Source of the DNA: Chloroflexota bacterium
Lineage (GTDB): Bacteria > Chloroflexota > Anaerolineae > Anaerolineales > Villigracilaceae
DNA: 42,417 bases
Reading direction: 5' to 3'
Assembly: GCA_023459215.1 (NCBI GenBank)
Contig: JAEWVF010000069.1
Coordinates: forward strand, 1 to 42,417
The notes beneath the pieces were generated by a model that ran no database searches, was not told the DNA's origin, and saw only the letters and a program-made list of their open reading frames with translations. Both the position numbers and the translations under genes were made by a program. Positions 31,254 to 38,382 of this stretch are shown one piece after another (position 1 is the first letter of the stretch; each line of letters starts with the position of its first letter).

Positions 31254-31928
31254 ATGGATGTTTTGCACGCAGACTCTGCCCTGCTCATCGTTAACAAACC
31301 TGCCGGGATGCCGGTCCTGCCCGATGGCTGGGATGCGGACGCCCCTTATCTTGTCAAATTGCTCGAGCAGCAGTTTGCGAAGCTGTGGGTGGTTCACCGC
31401 CTGGATAAAGTAACCTCCGGGGTGCTGGTCTTCGCCCGGACGGCGGAAGCGCACCGCGAGCTGAATCGCCAGTTCGAGCGCCACGAAACCGAAAAGGTGT
31501 ATCACGCCCTGGTCAACGGCTCACCCTTATGGACGGAACACACCGCCCGCCACAAACTGCGCGTCAACGTTGGCCACAGTCACCGCACCGTGGTGGATCA
31601 TGCCAAAGGCAAGACCGCCGAAACGGCGTTCAAGGTTCTTCAACGCTACCCTGGTTGCGGGCTGCTTGAATGCCGCCCTGCGACCGGCAAAACGCACCAG
31701 ATCCGCGTCCACGCCTATGCGTTGGGCCATCCCTTGCTGGGCGACCTTCTCTACAGCGCCCCGCCGACCGAACTGATTGCCCGCCCGGCCCTGCACGCGC
31801 TCAGCCTGATCATTACCCACCCCGAAAGCGGCCAGCGCATGACCTTCGAAGCGCCTTATGCCGACGATTTTGCGCTGGCCTTGCGCCAATTGGGTCAAAA
31901 GAACCAAAATGAAAATCCAAATCTGTGA
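31254..31928 (+). CDS. RluA-family pseudouridine synthase
   Basis: The 224-residue protein is a compact RluA-type synthase: NKPAGMPV (14-21), the catalytic motif HRLDKVTSG with Asp51, and the RNA-binding segment RPATGKTHQIRVH followed by HPLLGD. It converts uridine to pseudouridine in rRNA or tRNA; the exact site cannot be read. No S4 domain is present, as in RluA and TruC. It lies 10 bases after the MFS gene, and its last 20 bases overlap the next gene. Confidence 0.9.
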   Translation: MDVLHADSALLIVNKPAGMPVLPDGWDADAPYLVKLLEQQFAKLWVVHRLDKVTSGVLVFARTAEAHRELNRQFERHETEKVYHALVNGSPLWTEHTARHKLRVNVGHSHRTVVDHAKGKTAETAFKVLQRYPGCGLLECRPATGKTHQIRVHAYALGHPLLGDLLYSAPPTELIARPALHALSLIITHPESGQRMTFEAPYADDFALALRQLGQKNQNENPNL

Positions 31929-32601
31929 AACTGAAGAGCAGGTTCAATTTCGCGTCATCGAGCGCGAGGGTCTGAGCGACGAGACCTTGCAGGCTATGTT
32001 CTATGGCTTGCAGGCTGGCGTCTGGTTGAAGAGCTATCCGCGCGCGGCGCTGATGTTCCCGCAAGACCTGGCCTGCATGGAAGCCAATTTCAACGCCTAC
32101 ATCGAGAGCGAACTGTACCAGGAACGTCGCTCCCTGGCCGATCTGGACGCGGCCCTCGAGTGGTTGTGCGCCGAATTCGAGCGGCGTGGTGTGCGTTGGT
32201 GGCTGGCCGGCAGCGGAGCGTTGTACGCGCGCGGGCTGGCCGTCAAACCGCACGACCTGGATGTAATGCTCGAAAAGGGCGAAATCGAAAAAATCCGCGC
32301 GATGGTTGCGCCGTATATCGTTGAGCCATTTCACCATGTTAAGGGTTGGGTGGTCAAGGGTTTTGGCGTGGTCGATTATCGTTATCGCATCGATTTTGCC
32401 TTTGAACCGGAAGAATGGGTCGATGGCCAGGGACCGGTCGATTTTGGGCCGTATGCGCGGGAACGTGTCGAGCCGGTGACATGGCGCGGCCACGAAATCC
32501 TCGTCCCGCCAATCGAATTGCAGATCGCGCCCAACGAGGCCCGTGGGCGCAGCGAACGGGTGGAAATAATTCGCCAATACCTTGCCAGCCGGGCAAGCTG
32601 A
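31909..32601 (+). CDS. Nucleotidyltransferase-fold protein
   Basis: The start ATG at 31909 lies inside the end of the pseudouridine synthase gene (20-base overlap, different frame), which suggests translational coupling; no strong Shine-Dalgarno sequence is seen. The 230-residue protein has an N-terminal region of unknown fold (1-75) and a nucleotidyltransferase core: LAGSGALYARGL (99-110), PHDLDVML with Asp116/Asp118, and a third acidic residue Asp162 in YRIDF. This G-S...D-x-D...D arrangement is that of aminoglycoside/lincosamide-type and MNT-like nucleotidyltransferases. The substrate is unknown. It is followed by a good terminator. Confidence 0.65.
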   Translation: MKIQICETEEQVQFRVIEREGLSDETLQAMFYGLQAGVWLKSYPRAALMFPQDLACMEANFNAYIESELYQERRSLADLDAALEWLCAEFERRGVRWWLAGSGALYARGLAVKPHDLDVMLEKGEIEKIRAMVAPYIVEPFHHVKGWVVKGFGVVDYRYRIDFAFEPEEWVDGQGPVDFGPYARERVEPVTWRGHEILVPPIELQIAPNEARGRSERVEIIRQYLASRAS

Positions 32602-32619
32602 CGTGTTCCATGCTGACCA

Positions 32620-32643
32620 AAAACCGCCCAAACGGGCGGTTTT
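32620..32643 (+). terminator. Intrinsic terminator of the MFS operon
   Basis: AAAACCGCCC (32620-32629) pairs perfectly with 32634-32643 around an AAAC loop. The 3' arm ends in TTTT. It lies 18 bases after the nucleotidyltransferase-like gene. Confidence 0.85.
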
Positions 32644-32649
32644 GATTTC

Positions 32650-32682
32650 GGCTGGCTTTATTCCTTTTTTCTATCGCCAGCC
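32650..32682. other. Second hairpin in the gap before the small membrane gene
   Basis: GGCTGGC (32650-32656) pairs with GCCAGCC (32676-32682), with a T-rich 19-nt loop, and AAAAAAA follows. On the minus strand this reads as a stem preceded by A and followed by loop-derived sequence, so its direction is unclear. The rest of the gap to 32811 shows no gene I can support. Confidence 0.35.
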
Positions 32683-32811
32683 ATAAAAAAAGCGAGGGGC
32701 GCTGATGACCTTCATTACTGGAAACTCTGCCCACTCTGGGATATGCTGAAAAGGGGAAGACTGGCTGGTTCGCAGTCGGTTTACCCTTCATATCATAGAA
32801 AGGAGAGCGCC

Positions 32812-33099
32812 ATGGCGATCACACTCATGTTCGGAACCCTGCTCGGAGCGCTCATCGGGGCCATCTCTCAGAGCACAGGCACGCCGGTTTGCAGGTATTT
32901 ACAAGCCCATCCAACCTTGTTCAAGATGGTGGGGCTGGTTTTGGCGACTGTTGCCATTGTTATCCCGGCGGCAGCCCTGACCGGAGCGTTAACACTTGAC
33001 CTGACCCCATTCTTCTGGGGCGGGTGCCTGGTTTGCAGCTTCGTCTTTGGCTTTTTCTGCCAGTGCTTCGTATCCAGCCGGATGCAGGAAGCCTCGTAG
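32812..33099 (+). CDS. Small membrane protein, function unknown
   Basis: The ATG at 32812 is preceded by AAAGGAG at seven bases; an earlier ATG in frame (32743) lacks one. The 95-residue product has three hydrophobic segments (about 3-19, 37-57 and 61-84) and two Cys in FFCQCF near the end. I recognise no family. It is a single gene after the MFS operon terminator and ends 2 bases from the stop of the convergent LysR gene. Confidence 0.6.
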   Translation: MAITLMFGTLLGALIGAISQSTGTPVCRYLQAHPTLFKMVGLVLATVAIVIPAAALTGALTLDLTPFFWGGCLVCSFVFGFFCQCFVSSRMQEAS

Positions 33100-33101
33100 A
33101 A

Positions 33102-34013
33102 TCACGCCTCGTACAGGTCGGCATTTTCCGGGGCGTGGATAAAGCCCCAGAAAACATCGCGCGGACGGTGGGGTGGGATAATGCGCTTGCGCACCAGGTA
33201 ATTGGCGCGGCGCATGGTTATCCCCTCCACTTTCACGCGCTTTATTTTTCCGAGTAGCATGGCGTTGCGGCTGATCAGGTTGGCAACAAATGAGATGCCA
33301 TAGCTTGCCGCTACCAGTTCCACAATCCCTTCTGCTGTGCCAACTTCCATGAAAATTTTCAGGTCATCCAGGCTGATGTCGAAGCGGGCCAGTTCGGCCT
33401 GCATAATTCGCCGGGTGCCGGATGTTTCCTCGCGCAGGATGATGTTTTCTCCGAGCAGTTCGGACACTTCCACTGACTCACGCCGCGCCCAGGGGTGTTC
33501 TGCTGGCACGATCAGGTTGATGTAATCGCGGAAGAAAAACTGCGATTCGATAGTTGGTTCATTAGACTCTGTGCTCATAATCCCCAGTTGAGCGTTTCCT
33601 TCAAGCAGATCGGCAATGGCGTGTTTGGGGCTGCAAGCCAGCAGCGAAATGTTTACATCCGGGTAATGTTGTCGGAAGCGGGCGGCCAGGTGCGGCAGGA
33701 TATATCTACCGCTGGAGGCGCTGCACGCAATGCGCAATTTGCCAACCGAACTCGTTTCCATCGCGGACATCATCTCTTTGATGTCCTGGGTCTCGTGCAG
33801 GATGCGGCGCGCCCAGGGCAGCAACAATTCCCCGGCATCGGTCAGTTTCAGCCCGGTGTTGGTGCGGATGAAGAGCTGGGTATCAAGTTCACTCTCCAGC
33901 GATTTGATTTGATGGCTGACCGCCGGTTGGCTGAGATGTAGCAATTTGGCCGCCTCCGAAAGGCTGGCTTGTTCTGCTGCGCACAAAAAAGCCTCCAGCT
34001 TGCGCATGTCCAT
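33102..34013 (-). CDS. LysR-family transcriptional regulator
   Basis: The 303-residue protein begins with the LysR helix-turn-helix (MDMRKLEAFLCAAEQASLSEAAKLLHLSQPAVSHQIKSLE in pattern; HTH about 17-38) and a linker helix, then a periplasmic-binding-like effector domain (about 90-295). The start at 34013 has GGGAG upstream; a second ATG two codons later is also possible. The ligand cannot be told. It lies downstream of the DUF1015/serA operon, separated by a terminator, so it is transcribed on its own and may or may not control the serine genes. LysR proteins usually control a divergent neighbour, which is absent here. Confidence 0.9.
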   Translation of the reverse strand: MDMRKLEAFLCAAEQASLSEAAKLLHLSQPAVSHQIKSLESELDTQLFIRTNTGLKLTDAGELLLPWARRILHETQDIKEMMSAMETSSVGKLRIACSASSGRYILPHLAARFRQHYPDVNISLLACSPKHAIADLLEGNAQLGIMSTESNEPTIESQFFFRDYINLIVPAEHPWARRESVEVSELLGENIILREETSGTRRIMQAELARFDISLDDLKIFMEVGTAEGIVELVAASYGISFVANLISRNAMLLGKIKRVKVEGITMRRANYLVRKRIIPPHRPRDVFWGFIHAPENADLYEA

Positions 34014-34096
34014 TGGTCTTTCTCCCTTTGAGTGAAAAACTATACTATCAATATACCCCAGAACGACGCTACCGCGTCCGTGACTTTTGTCATGAA

Positions 34097-34123
34097 AAAC
34101 CCCGCCCAAACCAGGCGGGGTTT
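34097..34123 (-). terminator. Intrinsic terminator of the serA-DUF1015 operon
   Basis: AAACCCCGCC (34097-34106) pairs perfectly with 34114-34123 around a 7-nt loop. On the minus strand the 3' arm runs into TTTTT. It begins 12 bases after the DUF1015 stop. Confidence 0.85.
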
Positions 34124-34135
34124 CGGCTGCATTCT

Positions 34136-35455
34136 TTACTGGATTTTTCGCGCTTCCATGTAGAAGCGTTTTTCGCGCGCCTCGCCCATTGAGAAAGTTT
34201 TGCGCGGCAAGGCCCCATCAAGGATAACGGTTTTGAACAGGTCGCCCTTTTCCATGCCGGGAACGTAGATGCCAACGTTGCCGGGCTGTTGGCCGAGTCG
34301 CACGGTCACATCGGCTCCGTGGACATAGTCGATTTTTTCGGCGCTGCCCTGCTTCAGGAACGGGTCGAGGAAAGTCTGGATGGTGCCGACCGCCAGGTTG
34401 GTGCTGGGGTTGTTGATGGCAACCACCCCGAAGCCGCGTCCGCCGCCGACAAAGCCGATCAACTGTTTGTGCGGATCGCCCGCATTGACGCGCGCGACCA
34501 TTTCATCTGCGCTGGCGGTTGCGGTGTAAGCATAGTTTTCAGCGAAGGCGGTTTCAAGCGCGGTGTAAATATCGGTTTTCAGGCCGAACAGCACCCGGTG
34601 GATTGGCTCGAATTCCAGCCCCTCGTCGTGGACATTTTCGAGTTCAATCAGCGCGTAGCGGGCCGGGTGATTCATGCCCACGTTGGGTTTCATCTGTTCC
34701 CAGACAGCTTTGGCGGTGGCCAGCGAGTGGTTGCCATCCCCCATGGCAAAGAGCAGGACCGGTTTGTCGCTGCCGATGCCGTATTTGGCGCTGAAGGTTT
34801 CCGGCCTGGCGAGTCCACGCAGGGCCTCGATCACGCCGGCTTCAACGGCGGAATCATCGACCGCATACCCGACCAGGTGGCCGCTATCGAGCATCAATTC
34901 GATGTCATAGAGCTTTTCGAGTTTTCCCTTGGCCGCGCCCACTGGTTCGATCACGGTCCGCTTGGGATCGTCGATCAAAACCAGGATGTGGGGCAGTTCG
35001 AGCGGTGCGCCGTTGCGGATTTTCATGCGCGGCGGCAGGCGGTCGACAATCGTGCCCTCGGTGGCGCGAATCAGGCTGCTGGAGCCTTTGGTGTAATCGT
35101 AACATTCCAGGTCGAGGGCCATCACCAAGCCCTTGCGGGTTTTCCCGGCGACTGTGCGTTCGACGTAGATCAGCCCCTCGCGTGGTTCGAGAATGCCCGC
35201 ATCCATATATTCGCGCATGGTTTTCTGGATCGACTGGATGCGTTCCGCTTCGCCCGGTTTTTCGAGGTAGATTTCGGGCAGGGTGATGTGGAAAGTGGAG
35301 GGCGCGCCGCCGGTGATTTTCTCGACCTGCTCCCAGTATTCAGGCTGGGAGGTAAACTGGTCGACCGCGATCACGGCCCACTTGTGCAGGTCAACGCCTT
35401 TCTTGGGCAGGAGCACTTCGGGGATCAGAACACCGATATCATCAAAAATTTTCAT
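34136..35455 (-). CDS. DUF1015 family protein, linked to serine synthesis
   Basis: The 439-residue cytoplasmic protein covers the full DUF1015 family length. Family landmarks are SSSLIRATEGTIVDRLPPR (125-143), LVLIDDPKRT (158-167) and FAMGDGNHSLATAKAVW (236-252), whose DGNHS sits where other members have DGHHR. No activity of the family is firmly established. It lies downstream of serA on the same strand (113-base gap holding a palindromic element) and ends at a terminator, so it belongs to the serA unit. The DGHHR-like motif recalls ParB-fold serine kinases, so a role in phosphoserine metabolism is an inference. GGAG lies 8 bases before the ATG. Confidence 0.8.
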   Translation of the reverse strand: MKIFDDIGVLIPEVLLPKKGVDLHKWAVIAVDQFTSQPEYWEQVEKITGGAPSTFHITLPEIYLEKPGEAERIQSIQKTMREYMDAGILEPREGLIYVERTVAGKTRKGLVMALDLECYDYTKGSSSLIRATEGTIVDRLPPRMKIRNGAPLELPHILVLIDDPKRTVIEPVGAAKGKLEKLYDIELMLDSGHLVGYAVDDSAVEAGVIEALRGLARPETFSAKYGIGSDKPVLLFAMGDGNHSLATAKAVWEQMKPNVGMNHPARYALIELENVHDEGLEFEPIHRVLFGLKTDIYTALETAFAENYAYTATASADEMVARVNAGDPHKQLIGFVGGGRGFGVVAINNPSTNLAVGTIQTFLDPFLKQGSAEKIDYVHGADVTVRLGQQPGNVGIYVPGMEKGDLFKTVILDGALPRKTFSMGEAREKRFYMEARKIQ

Positions 35456-35471
35456 TGGTTATTCTCCAAGT

Positions 35472-35560
35472 CCTGAGCGGAGGCCTGAGTGAAACGAAGG
35501 GCCGTAGTCGAAGGACGATTTTGGAAAGTCGCCCTTCGACTGCGCTCCGCTCCGCTCAGG
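35472..35560. repeat. Nested palindromic intergenic element between serA and the DUF1015 gene
   Basis: CCTGAGCGGAG (35472-35482) pairs with 35550-35560 and AGTCGAAGG (35506-35514) pairs with 35533-35541, forming two nested stems around an 18-nt loop; the parts between also match imperfectly. The sequence type (CTTCGACT...CCGCTCAGGG) is that of REP-like dispersed elements found in many bacteria. It starts 8 bases after the serA stop and could stabilise the upstream mRNA. No other copy was seen in this window. Confidence 0.65.
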
Positions 35561-35568
35561 GCTTGATT

Positions 35569-36468
35569 TTATTTCTTGGCAAAATCGATCACAATTTGGG
35601 CGACTTCCGCGCCGACACGGCCCTGACCTTCTTTGGTCGCAGCGCCGATGTGCGGGGAGCCGATGACGTTATCGAGCTTGAGCAGCTTCCAATCGGTAGG
35701 CGGTTCCTCGACGAAGACATCCAGGGCAGCCGCGGCGACTTTTCCGCTGGTCAGGGCTTCGTAGAGCGCATCTTCGTTGATGATGCCGCCGCGGGCGCAG
35801 TTGATGATGCGCACACCGGTCTTCATCTTGGCGAATTGTTCCGCGCCGACCATGTTGGCGGATTCTTTGGTCTTGGGCAGGTGCAGGCTGATGTAATCGG
35901 CCTGGGCGAACAGTTCATCGAGCGAAACCAGGGTTGCGCCCGCAACTTCCTTCACGTAAGGGTCATAAGCGACGACGGTCATTCCCAGGGCAACAGCGCG
36001 TTTGATAACTGCTTTGCCGATGTTGCCAACGCCGATCAGGCCGAGAGTCTTGCCGCCGATTTCATCGCCTTCGAAGGCTTTCTTTTCCCATTTTTCGGCT
36101 TTCATCGTGGCCGAGGCTTTGTAGAGCGAGCGGGCCAGCATGAACATGTAGCCGATGGCCAGTTCCGCGACCGAATCGGAGGAGGCCAGCGGTGTATTCT
36201 TGACGGTGATGCCCTTGCCGCGCGCATATTCGACATCGATGGTGTCGAGGCCAACGCCGCCGCGCACGATCAGCTTCAGATTGGGGCAAACATCGATCAA
36301 CGGCTGGCGGATTTTGGTGCGGGAACGTACCACCGCGACATCGTAAGCCGGGAGAACGGTCATCAAATCTTCGGGGGTGATTTCGAAATTCGTATCCACC
36401 GTCAGACCGGCTGCGCGCATCTGTTCGATGCACTCTTTTTCAGTTTTGTCGCATACTAGGACTTTCAT
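35569..36468 (-). CDS. serA: D-3-phosphoglycerate dehydrogenase, short form
   Basis: The 299-residue enzyme oxidises 3-phosphoglycerate to 3-phosphohydroxypyruvate with NAD, the first step of serine synthesis. The NAD-binding loop GVGNIG is at 146-151 and the catalytic set is Arg226 (CARGG), Glu255 (VEEPP) and His273 (SPHIGAAT). It ends directly after the catalytic domain, without ACT or intervening domains, so serine feedback through an ACT domain is not expected. AGGAGG lies before the ATG. It is divergent from serC, with a TTGACA-N17-TAGAAT promoter in the shared space, and is followed by the DUF1015 gene. Confidence 0.92.
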   Translation of the reverse strand: MKVLVCDKTEKECIEQMRAAGLTVDTNFEITPEDLMTVLPAYDVAVVRSRTKIRQPLIDVCPNLKLIVRGGVGLDTIDVEYARGKGITVKNTPLASSDSVAELAIGYMFMLARSLYKASATMKAEKWEKKAFEGDEIGGKTLGLIGVGNIGKAVIKRAVALGMTVVAYDPYVKEVAGATLVSLDELFAQADYISLHLPKTKESANMVGAEQFAKMKTGVRIINCARGGIINEDALYEALTSGKVAAAALDVFVEEPPTDWKLLKLDNVIGSPHIGAATKEGQGRVGAEVAQIVIDFAKK

Positions 36469-36511
36469 GGGTTCCTCCTGGATGGAATGGGTGTGCCTGG
36501 ATATGAATAGA

Positions 36512-36536
36512 GCCAGCCCCGGGCAAACCGGCTGGC
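36512..36536 (-). other. Hairpin in the serA mRNA leader
   Basis: GCCAGCC (36512-36518) pairs with GGCTGGC (36530-36536) around an 11-nt GC-rich loop. It lies in the predicted 99-base serA leader. No T-run or known riboswitch consensus follows, so a regulatory role is only possible. Confidence 0.35.
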
Positions 36537-36573
36537 CCCTCGTCAGTTAAAAGTATTTTTCATCACAAAAATC

Positions 36574-36602
36574 ATTCTAACAACCCGAAAAGGCTTTGTC
36601 AA
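36574..36602 (-). promoter_or_regulatory. Strong sigma70-type promoter of serA
   Basis: On the minus strand, a consensus TTGACA (36602-36597) and TAGAAT (36579-36574) are separated by exactly 17 bases. Transcription would start near 36567, about 99 bases before the serA ATG. Confidence 0.8.
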
Positions 36603-36638
36603 CGGACAACCATCAGGCGATAAACATGCCAAATGTAC

Positions 36639-36667
36639 TTGGTGATTGTTCCATCTGACACTATAAT
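36639..36667 (+). promoter_or_regulatory. Sigma70-type promoter of serC
   Basis: TTGGTG (36639-36644) and consensus TATAAT (36662-36667) are separated by 17 bases. Transcription would start near 36674, with an 80-base leader to the serC ATG. Its -35 box is 36 bases from that of the divergent serA promoter; ACAT-N5-ATGT (36624-36636) lies between them. Confidence 0.75.
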
Positions 36668-36753
36668 GTTAGGGAAGTAAACTGCTAATCTTGATAAAGG
36701 ATTGCTTCCCCAGTTTACAATTTCATGTCTTTCACCCCCACAGGAGAGATAAA

Positions 36754-37848
36754 ATGTCTGAAAATCTAAATCGCGCCCACAACTTCAATGCCGGCCCGGC
36801 AGGGTTGCCATTGGAAGTCATGCAGCAGGCTCAGGCTGAATTGTTGGATTACAAAGGCACGGGCATGTCCATTATCGAAATGAGCCATCGCTCCAAAGAA
36901 TTCGAAGCGATGATTAATGAGGCTGAAGCGGACCTGCGTGAACTGCTCGGCGTTCCCGCCAATTACAAGGTCATCTTTATGCAAGGCGGCGCCAGTTTGC
37001 AGTTTGCCATGATCCCAATGAACCTGCGCGCGGCTGGCGCTTCGGCAGATTACATCGTGACCGGGGCCTGGAGCAAGAAAGCCGTCCAGGAAGCCCAGAA
37101 GTTGGGCGCGGTGCATGTTGCGGCGGATATGAAAGCCAGCAACTACAACGCTGTCCCCGAAAAGCTCGATCTCGGCCCCAAAGCTGCCTATCTTTACTAT
37201 TGCTCGAATGAAACCATTCACGGCGTTGAATTCTTCAAGGAACCCGTCCCCCCGGCGGGCGTCGAACTGATTTGTGACACCTCGTCCGATTTTATGAGCC
37301 GCCCGATTGATGTCAGCAAATACGCTTACCTGTACGCCGGCGCGCAGAAGAACGTCGGCCCGGCGGGTGTGGTCGTCGGTATCCTGCGCGAAGATATGCT
37401 CGAGCGCGTCCCCGAGAACCTGCCGGTCATGCTCGATTACAAGGTCCAGGCGACCGAGAAATCGCTCTACAATACTCCGCCCTGCTTCTCCATTTATATG
37501 GTCGGCCTGGTGATGAAGTGGATCAAGAAAAACGGCGGTCTGGCTGGCATTGAAGCCCGCAACAAGGCCAAAGCCGATTTGCTCTACAGCGCCATCGACG
37601 CCAGCGGCGGTTTCTACAAGGGCCATGCCCAGCCTGAAAGCCGCTCGCGGATGAATGTCACCTTCCGCCTGCCCAGCGAAGAACTCGAAGATACCTTTGC
37701 CAAGGAAGCCAAGAAGCTGAACATGATCGGTTTGAAAGGTCACCGCTCTGTGGGCGGCATGCGCGCTTCCATCTACAATGCCGTCGAGTTGTCGGATGTG
37801 AAAGTCCTGGTGCAGTTCATGCAGGAATTCCAGCGCAAGAACGGCTAG
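36754..37848 (+). CDS. serC: Phosphoserine aminotransferase
   Basis: The frame is open from 36691, but the ATG at 36754 has AGGAGAG upstream and matches the usual family start (FNAGPAGLP). The 364-residue class V aminotransferase turns 3-phosphohydroxypyruvate plus glutamate into phosphoserine. Landmarks are FNAGPAGLP (11-19), EMSHRS, GGASLQF, DTSSDFMSRP and the PLP-binding Lys199 in GAQKNVGPAG. It is the bacterial SerC type, not the mitochondrial AGXT-like one. It is divergent from serA and ends at an 18-bp terminator. No serB phosphatase lies in the window. Confidence 0.94.
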   Translation: MSENLNRAHNFNAGPAGLPLEVMQQAQAELLDYKGTGMSIIEMSHRSKEFEAMINEAEADLRELLGVPANYKVIFMQGGASLQFAMIPMNLRAAGASADYIVTGAWSKKAVQEAQKLGAVHVAADMKASNYNAVPEKLDLGPKAAYLYYCSNETIHGVEFFKEPVPPAGVELICDTSSDFMSRPIDVSKYAYLYAGAQKNVGPAGVVVGILREDMLERVPENLPVMLDYKVQATEKSLYNTPPCFSIYMVGLVMKWIKKNGGLAGIEARNKAKADLLYSAIDASGGFYKGHAQPESRSRMNVTFRLPSEELEDTFAKEAKKLNMIGLKGHRSVGGMRASIYNAVELSDVKVLVQFMQEFQRKNG

Positions 37849-37868
37849 TTCAGTTTTCAGTCATCAGT

Positions 37869-37910
37869 AAAGAGAGTGCGCCTTCCAAACCTGGAAGGCG
37901 CACTCTCTTT
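37869..37910 (+). terminator. Intrinsic terminator of serC
   Basis: A perfect 18-bp stem (37869-37886 with 37893-37910) surrounds a 6-nt AAACCT loop, with TTT within the end of the stem and one more T after. It lies 20 bases after the serC stop and clearly separates serC from the downstream wall-related genes. Confidence 0.92.
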
Positions 37911-37955
37911 TGTAACCATTGCCGCTGGTTACTGGATACCGCCCAGCGGATACTG

Positions 37956-37961
37956 TATAAT
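37956..37961 (+). promoter_or_regulatory. -10 box 7 bases before a start codon (leaderless)
   Basis: Consensus TATAAT ends 7 bases before the ATG at 37969, so the expected transcription start coincides with the start codon. TGGATA at 37933-37938 is a weak -35 with 17-base spacing. The serC terminator just upstream makes a new promoter here necessary. Confidence 0.55.
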
Positions 37962-37968
37962 CCCCGCC

Positions 37969-38382
37969 ATGAGCGACGACCTGAACATGGATTTCTTCTT
38001 TCCCGAGCTTTCCGAAAACGGCGAGAACATTCCCGTTCCGCCGGCTGAGATGCGTTTCCTCGAATTGCGCGCCGAACCGGTCATCGACGATGGCCCGCTG
38101 CGCATCCGCGTCTATGTTGAAGTAACCCCCTTCCAGAAGCGGCCCTTCATTGAAGTGGTCCTGACCGGCGAAAAAGGCCAGGAGATTGCCACCGCCAGCG
38201 TGATCGAGCCGCTCCAACGCAAGAATGTCTTTACCATGCACATCCGCGGCGGGCAGCAACGGGGCAAGTTCAACCTGTATGCGCGCATGTACTACCCCTC
38301 GAATACTGAAAACCCAACCGACCAGGAAAACATGACCATCCTGGAAGCGGATCAAGCCCGGACGGAGTTTACCGTAGCCTGA
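37969..38382 (+). CDS. Hypothetical beta-rich protein
   Basis: The 137-residue protein has no signal peptide or membrane segment. It alternates short strands (LRIRVYVEVTPF, PFIEVVLTG, EIATASVIEP, VFTMHIRGG, GKFNLYARMYYP), which suggests an Ig- or C2-like beta sandwich. I recognise no family. The start chosen coincides with the predicted transcription start; a longer frame to 37876 would run through the serC terminator. Its TGA shares its last base with the ATG of the M23 lipoprotein gene (TGATG), so the two are translationally coupled. Confidence 0.65.
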   Translation: MSDDLNMDFFFPELSENGENIPVPPAEMRFLELRAEPVIDDGPLRIRVYVEVTPFQKRPFIEVVLTGEKGQEIATASVIEPLQRKNVFTMHIRGGQQRGKFNLYARMYYPSNTENPTDQENMTILEADQARTEFTVA

